Source of the DNA: Bifidobacterium thermophilum
GTDB taxonomy: Bacteria > Actinomycetota > Actinomycetes > Actinomycetales > Bifidobacteriaceae
Assembly: GCA_000741495.1 (NCBI GenBank)
Contig: JGZV01000005.1
Coordinates: 157,311 to 221,310 of the forward strand
DNA length: 64,000 bases
Direction: 5' to 3'
The translations under genes were made by a program, and so were the position numbers. The notes beneath the pieces were generated by a model, which did not search any database, had not been told where the DNA came from, and saw nothing but the letters and a program-made list of their open reading frames with translations. Positions 37,554 to 46,814 of the stretch are shown here, piece by piece. The stretch's first letter is position 1. Each line of letters opens with the position of its first letter.

Positions 37554-38429
37554 ATGATGAGCGCAACGGAAAAACCAACACAGGCAACAGCAATATCAAC
37601 CCGTATCGAGCGCATAACAGCCAGGACTGATGTACGCGAAGCGGCACAGCAGGGGGCGAAACTCGTTTCCCTGTGGCCGTTGACCAAAGCCAGCGAACTT
37701 GCCAACGACGCCAAATACGCGGAAAACCTGCAAGTCAGACAAACCCGCGTCATGGCCGCCGTGCTGACCGGTGAGGACGTCACCATCGCTGACGCGGAAT
37801 ACGTGTACGAAGGAGCCGAAAGCATCCCCGGACGTCCCCAGAACATCGTGGACGCCTTACTCGCCGCGAACGCCGCATGTGACGCAATGGCTGATTATTC
37901 GCAAACCCAAGACCCCGGACTGCTCACCCAAGCGGGCATGGAGCTCGGCCTGACATGGGATGAGACCGTGCTCGCACCATGCCGTCAGACGCTCGCCGTC
38001 ATCCAATCCGAGCGCGACGACACATCCGAAGCCGAGTCGCGCATCGCCCGCAGCCTTGCGGCCGTCATCACGGCAGTCGACGCCATCCTGCGTGCCGTAC
38101 CGGCACCGGCCACACTCGCTGATGTCATCGCAGCCATTCTCGCCGCCGACGAGCTGTGCGAGACGCTGTCCATCCCCAGGATTTTCCTCGCCGCGGATGC
38201 CCTGCATTCGGTACACGCAGTATACGCTGACGGCCTGCAAACCGAGGATACGACCACAACATGGCAGGCGCTCGCCGGCATCCTCGCCCCGGCGGCCCGC
38301 AAGGAATGGACGAAACATACCGAGGATGTCCTGTGGGATCCAGAGGAAGCCAAACGCCAGGCCAAGGCGGATGACGAACGACGCAACCGTGAAGCGCTCG
38401 CCGCGAAATTCTCCAAGCCCGCACAGTGA
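37554..38429 (+). CDS. Conserved-looking protein of unknown function
   Basis: No family recognised. A 291-residue, alpha-helical, soluble protein with no signal or membrane segment. Helices are Ala-rich, and the middle has two similar helical blocks (about 90-160 and 165-225). The C-terminus is highly charged (WDPEEAKRQAKADDERRNREALAAK in part). Start at 37554 or 37557, behind CAAAGGAG. Codon use is like its neighbours. It lies between the histidine phosphatase and gltX on the same strand, so a linked role is possible but not shown. Confidence 0.75.
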   Translation: MMSATEKPTQATAISTRIERITARTDVREAAQQGAKLVSLWPLTKASELANDAKYAENLQVRQTRVMAAVLTGEDVTIADAEYVYEGAESIPGRPQNIVDALLAANAACDAMADYSQTQDPGLLTQAGMELGLTWDETVLAPCRQTLAVIQSERDDTSEAESRIARSLAAVITAVDAILRAVPAPATLADVIAAILAADELCETLSIPRIFLAADALHSVHAVYADGLQTEDTTTTWQALAGILAPAARKEWTKHTEDVLWDPEEAKRQAKADDERRNREALAAKFSKPAQ

Positions 38430-38559
38430 CGGCGCGATGATGCTGCGGCGGGATCGGTGCGGCGGAAGCGGTGTCGGCATCGTATGACGCGGTAGGAGTG
38501 CGACGCAGCCGGGCATGGCCGGAGAAGCCACGTCCCTCACGCGCGGCACAATAGAGCGT

Positions 38560-40095
38560 ATGACCGAAGCTGACAACAAAGAAAGCAAGGATATCAAGCC
38601 CGAGCTGCCGAAGGACGTGCGTGTGCGGTTCTGCCCGTCGCCGACCGGCACGCCGCACGTGGGCATGGTCCGCACCGCCCTGTTCAACTGGGCGGAAGCA
38701 CGCCACACGCACGGAACCTTCGTGTTCCGCATCGAGGACACCGACGCGCAGCGCGATAGCGAGGAAAGCTACAACCAGATTCTCGACGCGCTCAAGTGGC
38801 TGCACATCGACTGGGACGAGGGCATCGAAGTCGGCGGCCCGGACGGTCCATACCGCCAGTCCGAGCGTACCCAGATTTACAAGGACGTTGCCGCCAAGCT
38901 GCTTGAGGCGGGGTACGCCTACGAGTCCTATTCGACTCCTGAGGAGATTGAGGCCCGCAATGTCGCCGCCGGACGCCCGAAGGTCTTTGGTTATGACGGC
39001 TACGACCGCAACCTGACCGAAGAGCAGAAGGCCGCCTTCCGCGCAGAAGGCCGTAAGCCGGCGCTGCGCATCCGCATGCCCGACGAGGACATCGCTTTTG
39101 ACGACCTGATCCGCGGGCGTATCGAGTTCAAGGCCGGATCTGTGCCGGATTACGTGATCGTCCGCCCGAACGGCGACCCGCTGTATACGCTGACCAACCC
39201 GGTGGACGATGCGATGATGCGCATCAATGTCGTGCTGCGTGGCGAAGACCTGCTGAGCTCCACCCCGCGCCAGATTGTGCTGTACCGGTATCTCATCAAG
39301 CTCGGTATCGCCAAGGAAGTCCCGCTGTTCGGCCACATGCCGTACGTCATGGGCGAAGGCAAGAAGAAGCTGTCGAAGCGCGACCCAGAATCCAACCTGT
39401 TCCTGCACCGCGAGAACGGCTTCATTCCTGAGGGTCTGCTCAACTACCTCGCCCTGCTCGGCTGGTCAATCGCGCCTGACCGTGATGTCTTCTCGATGGA
39501 TGAGATGATCGAGAAGTTCGACGTGCGTGACGTCAAGGCGAACCCCGCCCACTTCGACCTGGATAAGGCGATTTCGATTAACGCGGAGCATATCCGCATG
39601 CTCGAGCCGCAGGACTTCCTCAACCGTTCTGTGCCGTATCTGCACCGTGACGGCGTGGTGTCCGCCGACAGCTGGGATGCTCTGACTGATCGTGAGCGCG
39701 CGATTCTCACTGCTTCCGCGCCACTGGTGCAGCCGCGTGTGCGCCTGCTTGGCGAGGTGTCCGGCATGGTCGGCAGCCTGCTGAGCGAGGAGCCCTACAT
39801 TGAGCCCGCCGCGGATGCGCGCAAGACGCTCAAGGATTCCGCAGGCGACGTGCTCGACAAGGCGATCGCCACGCTTGAGGGTGTAGATGAGGCCGATTGG
39901 AAGGCTGAACCTCTGCACGAGACCCTGAACAAGGCGCTGATCGAAGATGCCGGTTACAAGCCGCGCCTGGCGTTCGGTCCGGTGCGTGTCGCCGTATCCG
40001 GCCGCCGCGTGTCCCCGCCGCTGTTCGAGTCGATGGAAATCATCGGCAAGCCGGTGACGGTGGCTCGCCTCAAGGGGTTGCGCGAGCACCTGTGA
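38560..40095 (+). CDS. gltX: Glutamate-tRNA ligase
   Basis: Charges tRNA-Glu (and, in organisms lacking a GlnRS, tRNA-Gln for later amidation). The class I motifs are [11 protein letters not shown] (HIGH-like, about residues 26-36) and KKLSKRD (KMSKS-like). The zinc-cysteine set is absent, as in many actinobacteria. The 511-residue length is normal. I prefer the ATG at 38560; an upstream in-frame start at 38515 has no better ribosome site. tRNA-Glu and tRNA-Gln genes follow about 210 bases downstream, the substrates of this pathway. Confidence 0.95.
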   Translation: MTEADNKESKDIKPELPKDVRVRFCPSPTGTPHVGMVRTALFNWAEARHTHGTFVFRIEDTDAQRDSEESYNQILDALKWLHIDWDEGIEVGGPDGPYRQSERTQIYKDVAAKLLEAGYAYESYSTPEEIEARNVAAGRPKVFGYDGYDRNLTEEQKAAFRAEGRKPALRIRMPDEDIAFDDLIRGRIEFKAGSVPDYVIVRPNGDPLYTLTNPVDDAMMRINVVLRGEDLLSSTPRQIVLYRYLIKLGIAKEVPLFGHMPYVMGEGKKKLSKRDPESNLFLHRENGFIPEGLLNYLALLGWSIAPDRDVFSMDEMIEKFDVRDVKANPAHFDLDKAISINAEHIRMLEPQDFLNRSVPYLHRDGVVSADSWDALTDRERAILTASAPLVQPRVRLLGEVSGMVGSLLSEEPYIEPAADARKTLKDSAGDVLDKAIATLEGVDEADWKAEPLHETLNKALIEDAGYKPRLAFGPVRVAVSGRRVSPPLFESMEIIGKPVTVARLKGLREHL

Positions 40096-40170
40096 CACCT
40101 GTACGCGGGGCTTGGCATGGCGGCGGCAATCCGAGGCTGGCCGCTAAGCCCTTGCGGCAGTAGTGATTGG

Positions 40171-40206
40171 GCGGTCTGGAGCATGATGTTCCAGACCGCT
40201 TTCCTT
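40171..40206 (+). terminator. Terminator of gltX
   Basis: GCGGTCTGGA and TCCAGACCGC, ten perfect pairs around nine bases, followed by TTTCCTT. Confidence 0.85.
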
Positions 40207-40234
40207 ATTGCGACACGCCGATGTTGCCAGCGAT

Positions 40235-40263
40235 TTGCGTGGCGATGTCATCCGCTGTATATT
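40235..40263 (+). promoter_or_regulatory. Promoter of the tRNA-Glu/tRNA-Gln unit
   Basis: TTGCGT (40235-40240), a 17-base spacer and TATATT (40258-40263), about 42 bases before the tRNA-Glu gene. Confidence 0.65.
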
Positions 40264-40304
40264 ATTCAACTGTTGCGTCGAGAGACGTAAACAGATAACT
40301 AAAC

Positions 40305-40378
40305 GCCCCCCGTCGTCTAGCGGTCTAGGACTACGCCCTCTCACGGCGCCAACACCGGTTCAAATCCGGTCGGGGGTA
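40305..40378 (+). tRNA. tRNA-Glu (anticodon CTC)
   Basis: Cloverleaf with D-arm GTCTAGCGGTCTAGGAC, anticodon CTC at 40340-40342, and T-arm ACCGGTTCAAATCCGGT. The 3' acceptor strand is CGGGGGT plus discriminator A; CCA is not encoded. The 5' acceptor strand is G then six C then G, one C more than the five G opposite allow, so one C must bulge. The length of 74 without CCA is one over the usual. See the finding on this extra C. Confidence 0.9.
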
Positions 40379-40419
40379 CGACCGACGAAGCAGTTCCAAG
40401 AGCTGCGGCGCCTGCCAAT

Positions 40420-40494
40420 TGGGGTATGGTGTAATTGGCAACACAGGTGATTCTGGTTCATCCATTCTTGGTTCGAGTCCAGGTACCCCAGCCA
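40420..40494 (+). tRNA. tRNA-Gln (anticodon CTG)
   Basis: Acceptor TGGGGTA/TACCCCA with discriminator G and an encoded CCA (40492-40494). Anticodon CTG at 40453-40455; T-arm CTTGGTTCGAGTCCAGG. It lies 42 bases after tRNA-Glu, probably in the same transcript. Confidence 0.93.
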
Positions 40495-40501
40495 ACGGGA
40501 A

Positions 40502-40528
40502 GCCACCGCGAGTGCGGTGGCTTTTTTT
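40502..40528 (+). terminator. Terminator of the tRNA unit
   Basis: GCCACCGC-GAGT-GCGGTGGC followed by seven T. Classical intrinsic terminator. Confidence 0.95.
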
Positions 40529-40576
40529 CGTATGCTTACAGCTTTCTGCTGTTCACCGATTCGTAACCATAACCCT

Positions 40577-40709
40577 CTGCCGACGCTGAGTGTGTTGTCA
40601 GCGTCGGTGGAAGGTTGGGTTTCTATTTCTGCCGACGCTCACTGTTCTGTCGGTGTCGGTGGAAGGTTGGGTTTCTATTTCTGCCGACGCTGAGGGCTCT
40701 GTCAGTTCA
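40577..40709. repeat. 52-base tandem repeat with palindromic core
   Basis: CTGCCGACGCT starts at 40577, 40629 and 40681, so the period is 52 bases over about 2.5 copies. Copies share the GGTGGAAGGTTGGGTTTCTA block. The first copy carries a perfect hairpin CCGACGCTGA...TCAGCGTCGG (40580-40607); the others are degenerate. It lies between the tRNA terminator and the convergent metallophosphoesterase gene. The core recurs at 46.7 kb. Confidence 0.88.
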
Positions 40710-40724
40710 CGCCCCGAATCCGGT

Positions 40725-42005
40725 TCAGCGGGAGCGCAGCGCGCGTCGCAAGCGTTCGAACCATCCGGGGCGTCGCAGCAGGTTCATGGATTCACCCAGC
40801 TGGTCCGCCTCGCTGGAAATCGCGAACGTGTAGGTCTTATGCGAGTTGGGTTTGCCGACCAGATCGCCGAATTCAAGCAGCTGCGTACGCGGATGATACG
40901 GGTGGCGGATATCAAACTCGAATAATCGCGCAGCGACCCGCGCCGGAGCCGGACCGTATGACCCGAATCCGCAGGTGGGGGATGCGACCAGCAGCATGTC
41001 ATCGACTTCGCCAGCGAAACCGTTACGATGATCATGCCCTGCGGCAACGGCAAAATATCGCCGGTCTTTCGCCAGAATCGCGTATTCGCCGCTGTCCGCG
41101 TCCGGACAGCTGATGCCCTCACCCAGGTAGCTGCCGGGCAAGGTGTTATCTTCGTTCAAAACGTAATGATGACCGGAAAACACGCGGTATCCCTCCACCG
41201 CGTGCGCGGCATTCGGCGGCACTGACTTGAGTAGTCGGTAATACTGGGGGAGCGGGAAATGCTGGAACACCATCATGCGGGTGTGCAGAACGCCGGGCAT
41301 GAAGTCAAGGAAATGCAGCGCAGCATCCGACGGCGAACCATAACCGCCGGAACGGGAGTAATCACCGGAATCCAACACGGCCAGCGCCAGCACCGTGCGT
41401 TTGCGCTCCACATCCATAACCGGCAGGGCGAGCGTTCCCGCCTCGCATGGGTAGATGCGCTGGTCGGGGAGCCCTGAACTTGGCCGGGTACGCGGCAGGT
41501 CGGGGCGTGATGCGGTTGATTCGGCGTTGAGGCACCCGGGGAATTCGCGGTAGATGGCGTCCATATCCTCGCGGCTCAGCCCGCACTGGCTGTCATGGTT
41601 GCCATACGTTGCCACCCACGGGATACCGCGCTCGATGAGCGGCTGCAGGAACTGTCGGATGCTTTCACGCACCATATCACGCGTATGGTCAAGCTGCTCG
41701 CGGCTCGCCTCGTTCTGCCGTATGCGCTCGAGCGGGGTGCGCCACGTGCGCTTTCGGAATGTGTCGGCGTATGCACTGTCGTACCCGGCGATCTGGTTGC
41801 CGGTAAAGATGACGATATCCGGGCGTGCGGCATCCGCTGCGGCGGCAATTAGGCGGATGGTATCGTTTGAGACGTTCGGCCCATCTTGGATATCGGAAAG
41901 CTGTAGGACGCGGAATTTGCCGGATTCATGGAATTGCAGGCGTCCCAGACGTGTGGATACGGATACCGGCCGATGTCGGCTGTCGGGGCGTTGCTTGTCA
42001 ATCAT
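40725..42005 (-). CDS. Calcineurin-like metallophosphoesterase
   Basis: Cytoplasmic phosphoesterase of 426 residues. The motif set is QLSDIQDG (first metal ligand block, glutamine where histidine is usual), FTGNQIAG (asparagine where aspartate is usual), YGNHDSQ and GHDHRNG. The two departures affect metal-bridging positions. They may define a divergent subgroup (Dcr2-like) or weaken activity. There is no signal peptide. Substrate unknown. It is convergent with the tRNA unit across tandem repeats. Confidence 0.85.
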   Translation of the reverse strand: MIDKQRPDSRHRPVSVSTRLGRLQFHESGKFRVLQLSDIQDGPNVSNDTIRLIAAAADAARPDIVIFTGNQIAGYDSAYADTFRKRTWRTPLERIRQNEASREQLDHTRDMVRESIRQFLQPLIERGIPWVATYGNHDSQCGLSREDMDAIYREFPGCLNAESTASRPDLPRTRPSSGLPDQRIYPCEAGTLALPVMDVERKRTVLALAVLDSGDYSRSGGYGSPSDAALHFLDFMPGVLHTRMMVFQHFPLPQYYRLLKSVPPNAAHAVEGYRVFSGHHYVLNEDNTLPGSYLGEGISCPDADSGEYAILAKDRRYFAVAAGHDHRNGFAGEVDDMLLVASPTCGFGSYGPAPARVAARLFEFDIRHPYHPRTQLLEFGDLVGKPNSHKTYTFAISSEADQLGESMNLLRRPGWFERLRRALRSR

Positions 42006-42405
42006 ATTGTCAACAGTAGTGCACGATCACGTGGAATGCACAGTCGAGGGGAGGGGTCGGTGGTGCCGGCAGGGCATTGGCGGCGGTTTCCTGGATTCCG
42101 CTGATACCAGAGGATTGCTTGGTATCTGTTCCACACGATGCGAGTCTTCCGGATACTTCTCGGGTGTGGAGCGGCGGGGGTACGATACGCCCGGAATCCT
42201 CATCGGGGATATCGCTCAAATCCGCATAATAGAGCCGATTCGTCTTTTCGCCGAAGACGCTGTCTCGCCCAATCCCCTTAGTATCCGTTCCACACCAAGC
42301 AAATCGGCAACCAATCTGTTTGGTGCGGAACGGCGAAGCCCGTCACACGCCGGCACAACCGGCTCGTGACGGGCGAAAAGTCATCTGAAGTCCAGATGCC
42401 GGGTG
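42006..42405. other. Gap between IclR and metallophosphoesterase genes
   Basis: 400 bases without a supported gene. It holds the IclR terminator and repeated short motifs: GTTCCACAC at 42128-42136 and 42287-42295, each preceded by a GTATCY-like block, and an inverted GTGTGGA at 42164-42170. A GATACCA...TGGTATC pair lies at 42103-42126. These may be regulator sites for the minus-strand metallophosphoesterase gene that starts at 42005. Confidence 0.45.
42338..42374 (-). terminator. Hairpin terminator of the IclR gene
   Basis: GCCCGTCAC and GTGACGGGC with an inner GCCGG/CCGGC pair, about 30 bases after the IclR stop on the minus strand. No T-run. Confidence 0.65.
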
Positions 42406-43173
42406 TCACCGCTCGCCGCTGGCGCGCAGCAGAGCGTCGGTGAGGTATTTGCCGGCGGCCATCACGAGCGGGGCGTACCGGCGGCCAGGGGTCGTACCCA
42501 TGCGGCCAGTCGGCCCGGAGATGGAAATCGCGGCGATGACCTGGCCGGAGGGGTTGCGAATCGGCGCGGAGATGGAGCATACGCCGTCTTCGCGTTCGTT
42601 GACAGATTCCGCCCATCCGCGCTTGCGTACGGCGGCAAGCTTGGCGGCGGTGAATTTCGCGTGGCGCAAGCCCTGATGCAGGCGTTCTGAATCTTCCCAG
42701 GCGAGCAGGATTTGCGCGGCGGACCCGGCTTCCATGCTCAGCAGCGCCCCGACGGGGATGGAATCGCGCAGACCACTGGCACGCTCCACGGCGGCTATGC
42801 ATACGCGCTGGTCGCCCTGACGACGGTAGATTTGTGCGGATTCGCCGGTACGGTCGAGCAGGGTCTGCAGAATTGGGCCGGAGGCGGTGAGCAGTCGGTC
42901 TTCGCCTGCGGCGGCGGCGAGCTCGGCGAATCGCGATCCCAAGACGAAGCGACCGTGCTGGTCGCGAATCACGAAACGATGACGTTCCAAAGCGATGGCC
43001 AGACGATGCGCGGTCGGTCGAGCCAGGCCGGTCTCGTTGACCAACTGGCCGAGAGTGGCGGGCCCGGATTCGAGCGCATCCAATATTTTCACGGTTTTGT
43101 CAAGTACCCCAACGCCAGAATGAATGTCGCCGTCGGATTGCTGCGACTGGTTCTGAGCGAGGTTAGGACCCAT
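42406..43173 (-). CDS. IclR-family regulator next to leuCD (LtbR/NdgR-like)
   Basis: Dimeric regulator with an N-terminal winged helix (about residues 25-85, including LGQLVNETGLARPTAHRLAIALE) and a C-terminal IclR effector domain ending PGRRYAPLVMAAGKYL. I prefer the ATG at 43173 (MGPNLAQNQ), behind AAGGATTTT; an in-frame ATG at 43233 is possible. In Corynebacterium and Streptomyces the IclR protein LtbR/NdgR is divergent from leuCD and represses it. The same layout here makes that role likely. Confidence 0.88.
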   Translation of the reverse strand: MGPNLAQNQSQQSDGDIHSGVGVLDKTVKILDALESGPATLGQLVNETGLARPTAHRLAIALERHRFVIRDQHGRFVLGSRFAELAAAAGEDRLLTASGPILQTLLDRTGESAQIYRRQGDQRVCIAAVERASGLRDSIPVGALLSMEAGSAAQILLAWEDSERLHQGLRHAKFTAAKLAAVRKRGWAESVNEREDGVCSISAPIRNPSGQVIAAISISGPTGRMGTTPGRRYAPLVMAAGKYLTDALLRASGER

Positions 43174-43311
43174 AAAATCCTTGGTGTCAAAGCGTTCCGA
43201 TCCTACGGGGACGCGCAATGTGGAAGAAGTCATATTCCGGATTATGCCATCTCACATATCGAAACGCAAAAGCAGGCGCACACTGAAAACCGACATAGTG
43301 GAGTACAGAGG

Positions 43312-43331
43312 GCCATGTGGAAACGCATGGC
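43312..43331. promoter_or_regulatory. Inverted repeat in the IclR-leuC control region
   Basis: GCCATG-8-CATGGC lies about 50 bases before leuC in the divergent gap, a plausible site for the IclR dimer. The known LtbR consensus cannot be checked here. Confidence 0.35.
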
Positions 43332-43380
43332 TGAAGTAATTTTAGGGCGAAAACGTTGAAATTCCGCCAAAGGAGACAGC

Positions 43381-44784
43381 ATGGGAACCACATTGGCCGA
43401 AAAGGTATGGGCAGACCATCTCGTACGGCAAGGCGAAAACGGCGCGCCGGACCTGATCTACATCGACCTGATGCTGATGCACGAAGTCACCAGCCCGCAG
43501 GCATTCGAAGGACTCCGTTTGGCAGGCCGCAAGCCGCGTCACACGGACCTGCTCATCGCAACCGAAGACCACAACACCCCGACCGTCGACATCGACCGTC
43601 CGAACCCTGACAAGACTTCCGCGCTCCAGCTGAGCACGCTGGAGAACAACTGCAAGGAATTCGGCGTGAGGCTGCACCCGCTCGGCGACGCCGACCAAGG
43701 CATCGTGCACGCGTTCGCCCCGATCCTTGGCCTCACCCAGCCGGGCATGACCATCGTGTGCGGCGACTCCCACACTTCCACCCACGGTGCGTTCGGCGCC
43801 CTCGCATTCGGCATCGGCACTTCCGAGGTCGAACACGTGATGGCCACGCAGACGCTGTCGCTCAAGCCGTTCAAGACCATGGCCGTGAACATCGAGGGCG
43901 AGCTGCCGAAGAGTGCAAGCGCCAAGGACATCATCCTCGCCATCATCGCGAAGATCGGCACCGGCGGCGGCCAAGGCCATGTCATTGAATACCGCGGCGA
44001 AGCGATCCGCAAGCTGAGCATGGACGAGCGCATGACCATCTGCAACATGTCCATCGAGGCGGGCGCCCGTGCCGGCATGATCGCCCCCGACGAGACGACC
44101 TTCGAATACCTGAAGGGCCGTCCGCACGCGCCTGAAGGCGAGATGTGGGACAAGGCGGTCGCCTATTGGAAGACGCTGAAAACCGATGATGACGCCGTGT
44201 TCGATAAGGAAGTGACGCTCAACGCCGCCGATTTGACGCCGTTCGTCACGTGGGGCACCAACCCCGGCCAGGGCGTGCCGATCGACGGCAACGTCCCGGT
44301 GCCGGAGGATATTGCCGACGCCGAGCAGCGTGCGGCTGCCCAGTCCGCGATCGAATACATGGGTTTGAAGCCCGGACAGCCGATGAAAAGCATCCCGGTG
44401 GATACGGTATTCATCGGTTCGTGCACGAACGGCCGTATTGACGACCTACGTACCGCGGCGAAAATCATGAAAGGCCATCACAAGGCCGATTCCATCCACC
44501 GTGTGCTTGTGGTGCCTGCATCCTCCCGCGTGCGTCTTGAAGCCGAACGTGAAGGGCTTGACAAGATCTTCAAGGATTTTGGTGCGGAATGGCGCAACGC
44601 CGGCTGCTCGATGTGCTTGGGCATGAACCCAGACAAGATGGTGCCGGGCGAGCGCTCGATTTCCACCTCGAACCGTAACTTCGAGGGACGCCAGGGCAAG
44701 GGGTCGCGCACGCATCTGGCGTCGCCGGCCGTTGCCGCCGCTACGGCGATCCGCGGCACGATTTCCAGCCCGGAAGACCTGTGA
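43381..44784 (+). CDS. leuC: 3-isopropylmalate dehydratase large subunit
   Basis: Isomerises 2-isopropylmalate to 3-isopropylmalate in leucine synthesis with LeuD. The 467-residue product carries the aconitase-type signatures [25 protein letters not shown] (quoted in part) and the iron-sulfur cysteines in IGSCTNGR (about residue 346) and [12 protein letters not shown] (about 406-409). AAAGGAGA precedes the start. leuD follows 118 bases downstream on the same strand. Confidence 0.97.
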   Translation: MGTTLAEKVWADHLVRQGENGAPDLIYIDLMLMHEVTSPQAFEGLRLAGRKPRHTDLLIATEDHNTPTVDIDRPNPDKTSALQLSTLENNCKEFGVRLHPLGDADQGIVHAFAPILGLTQPGMTIVCGDSHTSTHGAFGALAFGIGTSEVEHVMATQTLSLKPFKTMAVNIEGELPKSASAKDIILAIIAKIGTGGGQGHVIEYRGEAIRKLSMDERMTICNMSIEAGARAGMIAPDETTFEYLKGRPHAPEGEMWDKAVAYWKTLKTDDDAVFDKEVTLNAADLTPFVTWGTNPGQGVPIDGNVPVPEDIADAEQRAAAQSAIEYMGLKPGQPMKSIPVDTVFIGSCTNGRIDDLRTAAKIMKGHHKADSIHRVLVVPASSRVRLEAEREGLDKIFKDFGAEWRNAGCSMCLGMNPDKMVPGERSISTSNRNFEGRQGKGSRTHLASPAVAAATAIRGTISSPEDL

Positions 44785-44902
44785 TTCGGTCGGAAACGAC
44801 ACAACAACCAAGACGTACTGAATGTGCAATCCGGCCGCCGACAACACAGGCGACCGGTCTGAAGGCCGGCGCACAATCCGCCGGCCGATGAAAGGAATCG
44901 TT

Positions 44903-45589
44903 ATGGAAAAGCTGACTGTGGTGACCGGAACCGGCGTTCCGCTCCGCCGCTCGAATGTGGACACCGACCAGATCATCCCCGCCGTGTTCCTCAAGCGGGT
45001 CAAGAAAACCGGGTTCGAGGATGCACTGTTCTACGCGTGGCGTCGTGATCCCGAGTTCGTGCTTAATCGCCCCGAATACAAGCAGGGCAAGATCCTGGTC
45101 GCGGGACCGGATTTCGGTATCGGCTCGTCGCGTGAACACGCGGTGTGGGCGTTGCGCGATTACGGTTTCCGTGTGGTCATTTCCTCCCGTTTCGCGGACA
45201 TCTTCTACGGCAACACCGCGAAGAACGGCGTGCTGGCCGCGATCATGCCGCAGGAAAGCGTCGAGCTGCTGTGGAAGCTGCTCGAAGAGGAACCCGGCCG
45301 CGACATGACCGTCGATCTGGGTGCGCGTACCGTGACCTGCGGTGACGTGACCCTGCCGTTCGAGGTGGGCGACTACGTGCGCTGGCGTCTGATGAACGGC
45401 TATGACGACATCGATCTGACGCTTCAGCATGAGGATGACATCGCCGCGTATGAGAAGATGCGCGCCGAGAGGTTCCCGTTCAAACCGAAGACGATTCCGG
45501 CCAAGCACTGGCCTGATGTGCCGATCCAATCGGCGCGAGAGCCTGAGGAGACGCAGCCTTGGGCGGGGCCGATTGCCAGCCGGGAGTAG
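44903..45589 (+). CDS. leuD: 3-isopropylmalate dehydratase small subunit
   Basis: Swivelling domain that pairs with LeuC. The ATG at 44903 follows GAAAGGAATC; the frame is open further upstream without a ribosome site. The 228-residue chain has [14 protein letters not shown] and the substrate loop [15 protein letters not shown] near residues 72-86. Its C-terminal extension of about 30 residues after the core is common in actinobacteria. Closed by a terminator 17 bases on. Confidence 0.96.
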   Translation: MEKLTVVTGTGVPLRRSNVDTDQIIPAVFLKRVKKTGFEDALFYAWRRDPEFVLNRPEYKQGKILVAGPDFGIGSSREHAVWALRDYGFRVVISSRFADIFYGNTAKNGVLAAIMPQESVELLWKLLEEEPGRDMTVDLGARTVTCGDVTLPFEVGDYVRWRLMNGYDDIDLTLQHEDDIAAYEKMRAERFPFKPKTIPAKHWPDVPIQSAREPEETQPWAGPIASRE

Positions 45590-45606
45590 CCAAGCATACG
45601 CTGTTG

Positions 45607-45641
45607 GCCGCGGAATCCACATGGGTTCCGCGGCTTTTGCG
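45607..45641 (+). terminator. Terminator of leuCD
   Basis: GCCGCGGAA and TTCCGCGGC with CC/GG inside, followed by TTTTGCGTT. Confidence 0.85.
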
Positions 45642-45697
45642 TTATGCTGACTCGCGTGCGGCGGGGTGTCGCAGTTGCAGGCTGGTGTATTCGGCCG

Positions 45698-46110
45698 GTT
45701 GCAGGAACCGGCAGATACGGTCGCATTTGCGGGTTCCTGTTTCCGTCGGGTCGCAGGATCTGCGATTTGGTCTTCCGGTTGCTGCATGTTGTGCCATGTG
45801 GCCTGTTATCTGCCGAGTCCTGTAGGCGGCGCGGTACAGGAACCAGCAGATAGGGCTGTATTTGCGGGTGGTTGTCCATGGCATCGGTTGATGCGGTTGC
45901 AGGAACCGGCAGATGTGGTCGTATCTGTAGATGATGGGGGTTTGTTGTTGACGGCGGTTCGGTGATGTGTGGGTATCTTGGGGTTCCTGGTTCCGTCGGG
46001 TCGCAGGATTTGCGGTATAGTCCTCCGGTTGCTTCAGGGTGTGTCATGTGGCCGGCTATCTGCCGTGTCCTGCAAGCGGTACGATACGGGAACCGCAAGA
46101 AAGGGCTGCA
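45698..46110. repeat. Cluster of degenerate palindromic repeats
   Basis: This fills most of the 675-base gap after leuD, where I see no gene. CAGGAACC-RGCAGAT recurs near 45702, 45837 and 45901, with a poorer copy near 46086. Each is followed by GG..G.ATYTG, so units fold on themselves. A block of about 110 bases beginning GGTTCCTG and ending in a GGAACC-type complement (about 45738-45843) recurs diverged at about 45979-46095. It is non-coding in all frames I examined. Confidence 0.75.
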
Positions 46111-46264
46111 ACGCGCGCTTACCGTTTAGCGGGCGGCGAACCGTGGGGAAGCAGGAAAGGTGATACCACAGGCTGGCGATTCGCCATGCCCGATACGGTA
46201 CGCTTACGGGAGCAGTGCGGCCGCAGAGAACCAGAACGCGCCACTGAACGGATTGGAGCAACAT

Positions 46265-46660
46265 ATGGCGAAATACGCGGACGTCGAGGAATATCTTGAC
46301 TCAATCGCCGACTCTGACCATCGTGACGGATTCAACGAGTTGCTCAACTGGGTACACGCCACATGGCCGCAGCTGGTGTGCGAAATCAAATGGAACCAGC
46401 CGATGTTCACCGATCACGGCACCTTCATCATCGGGTTCACCGCACTGACCAACCATGTGACCGTCGGCCCCGAGCCGCGAGCATTCGAACACGCTGTGCC
46501 GCTCATCGAGCAGCAGCATCTCAAGCGTGGCAAGAAAACCTTCCAGATTCCCTATGGCCGCAGCGACGCGTGGGAGGTGCTCGAGCAGATCATCGACTTC
46601 ACTATCGCCGACAAGCGCGACGTACAGACCTTCTGGGACCAGCGTCGTTCCGGATGCTGA
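46265..46660 (+). CDS. DUF1801 (YdhG-like) protein
   Basis: Small soluble protein, 131 residues, of the family once labelled iron chaperone. It has the typical EIKWNQPMFTDHGTFIIGFTA core, the HVTVGPEP segment and the C-terminal helix IIDFTIADKRD. Start at 46265 has TTGGAGC about seven bases upstream. No partner gene is adjacent. The family's biochemical role is not settled, so I assign the domain only. Confidence 0.85.
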   Translation: MAKYADVEEYLDSIADSDHRDGFNELLNWVHATWPQLVCEIKWNQPMFTDHGTFIIGFTALTNHVTVGPEPRAFEHAVPLIEQQHLKRGKKTFQIPYGRSDAWEVLEQIIDFTIADKRDVQTFWDQRRSGC

Positions 46661-46711
46661 TGGCTGATGCTCCGCGGTTTCGCGGGACTAACCGGATGTG
46701 CGCCGTCTACG

Positions 46712-46761
46712 TTCTGCTTCTGCCGACGCTGACCAAGTGCTCAGTGTCGGCAGAAGCAGAA
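46712..46761. terminator. Long palindrome, bidirectional terminator between DUF1801 and DHODH-like genes
   Basis: TTCTGCTTCTGCCGAC and GTCGGCAGAAGCAGAA form sixteen perfect pairs, extended by a wobble and CTGA/TCAG around eight bases. It lies in a convergent gap. Its CTGCCGACGCTGA core matches the 40.6 kb tandem repeat. Confidence 0.8.
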
Positions 46762-46814
46762 GACTGGCGTGACAGGCATGTCCGTACGGTCTGCCGCAGT
46801 CTTGGCAGACTGAT

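Noticed and set aside
40577..40709. CRISPR-like tandem repeat
   Set aside because: The 52-base units are contiguous direct repeats with no unique spacers.
45698..46110. CRISPR array
   Set aside because: Repeats are degenerate, palindromic and unevenly spaced, with no spacer-like units of constant length and no cas genes nearby.
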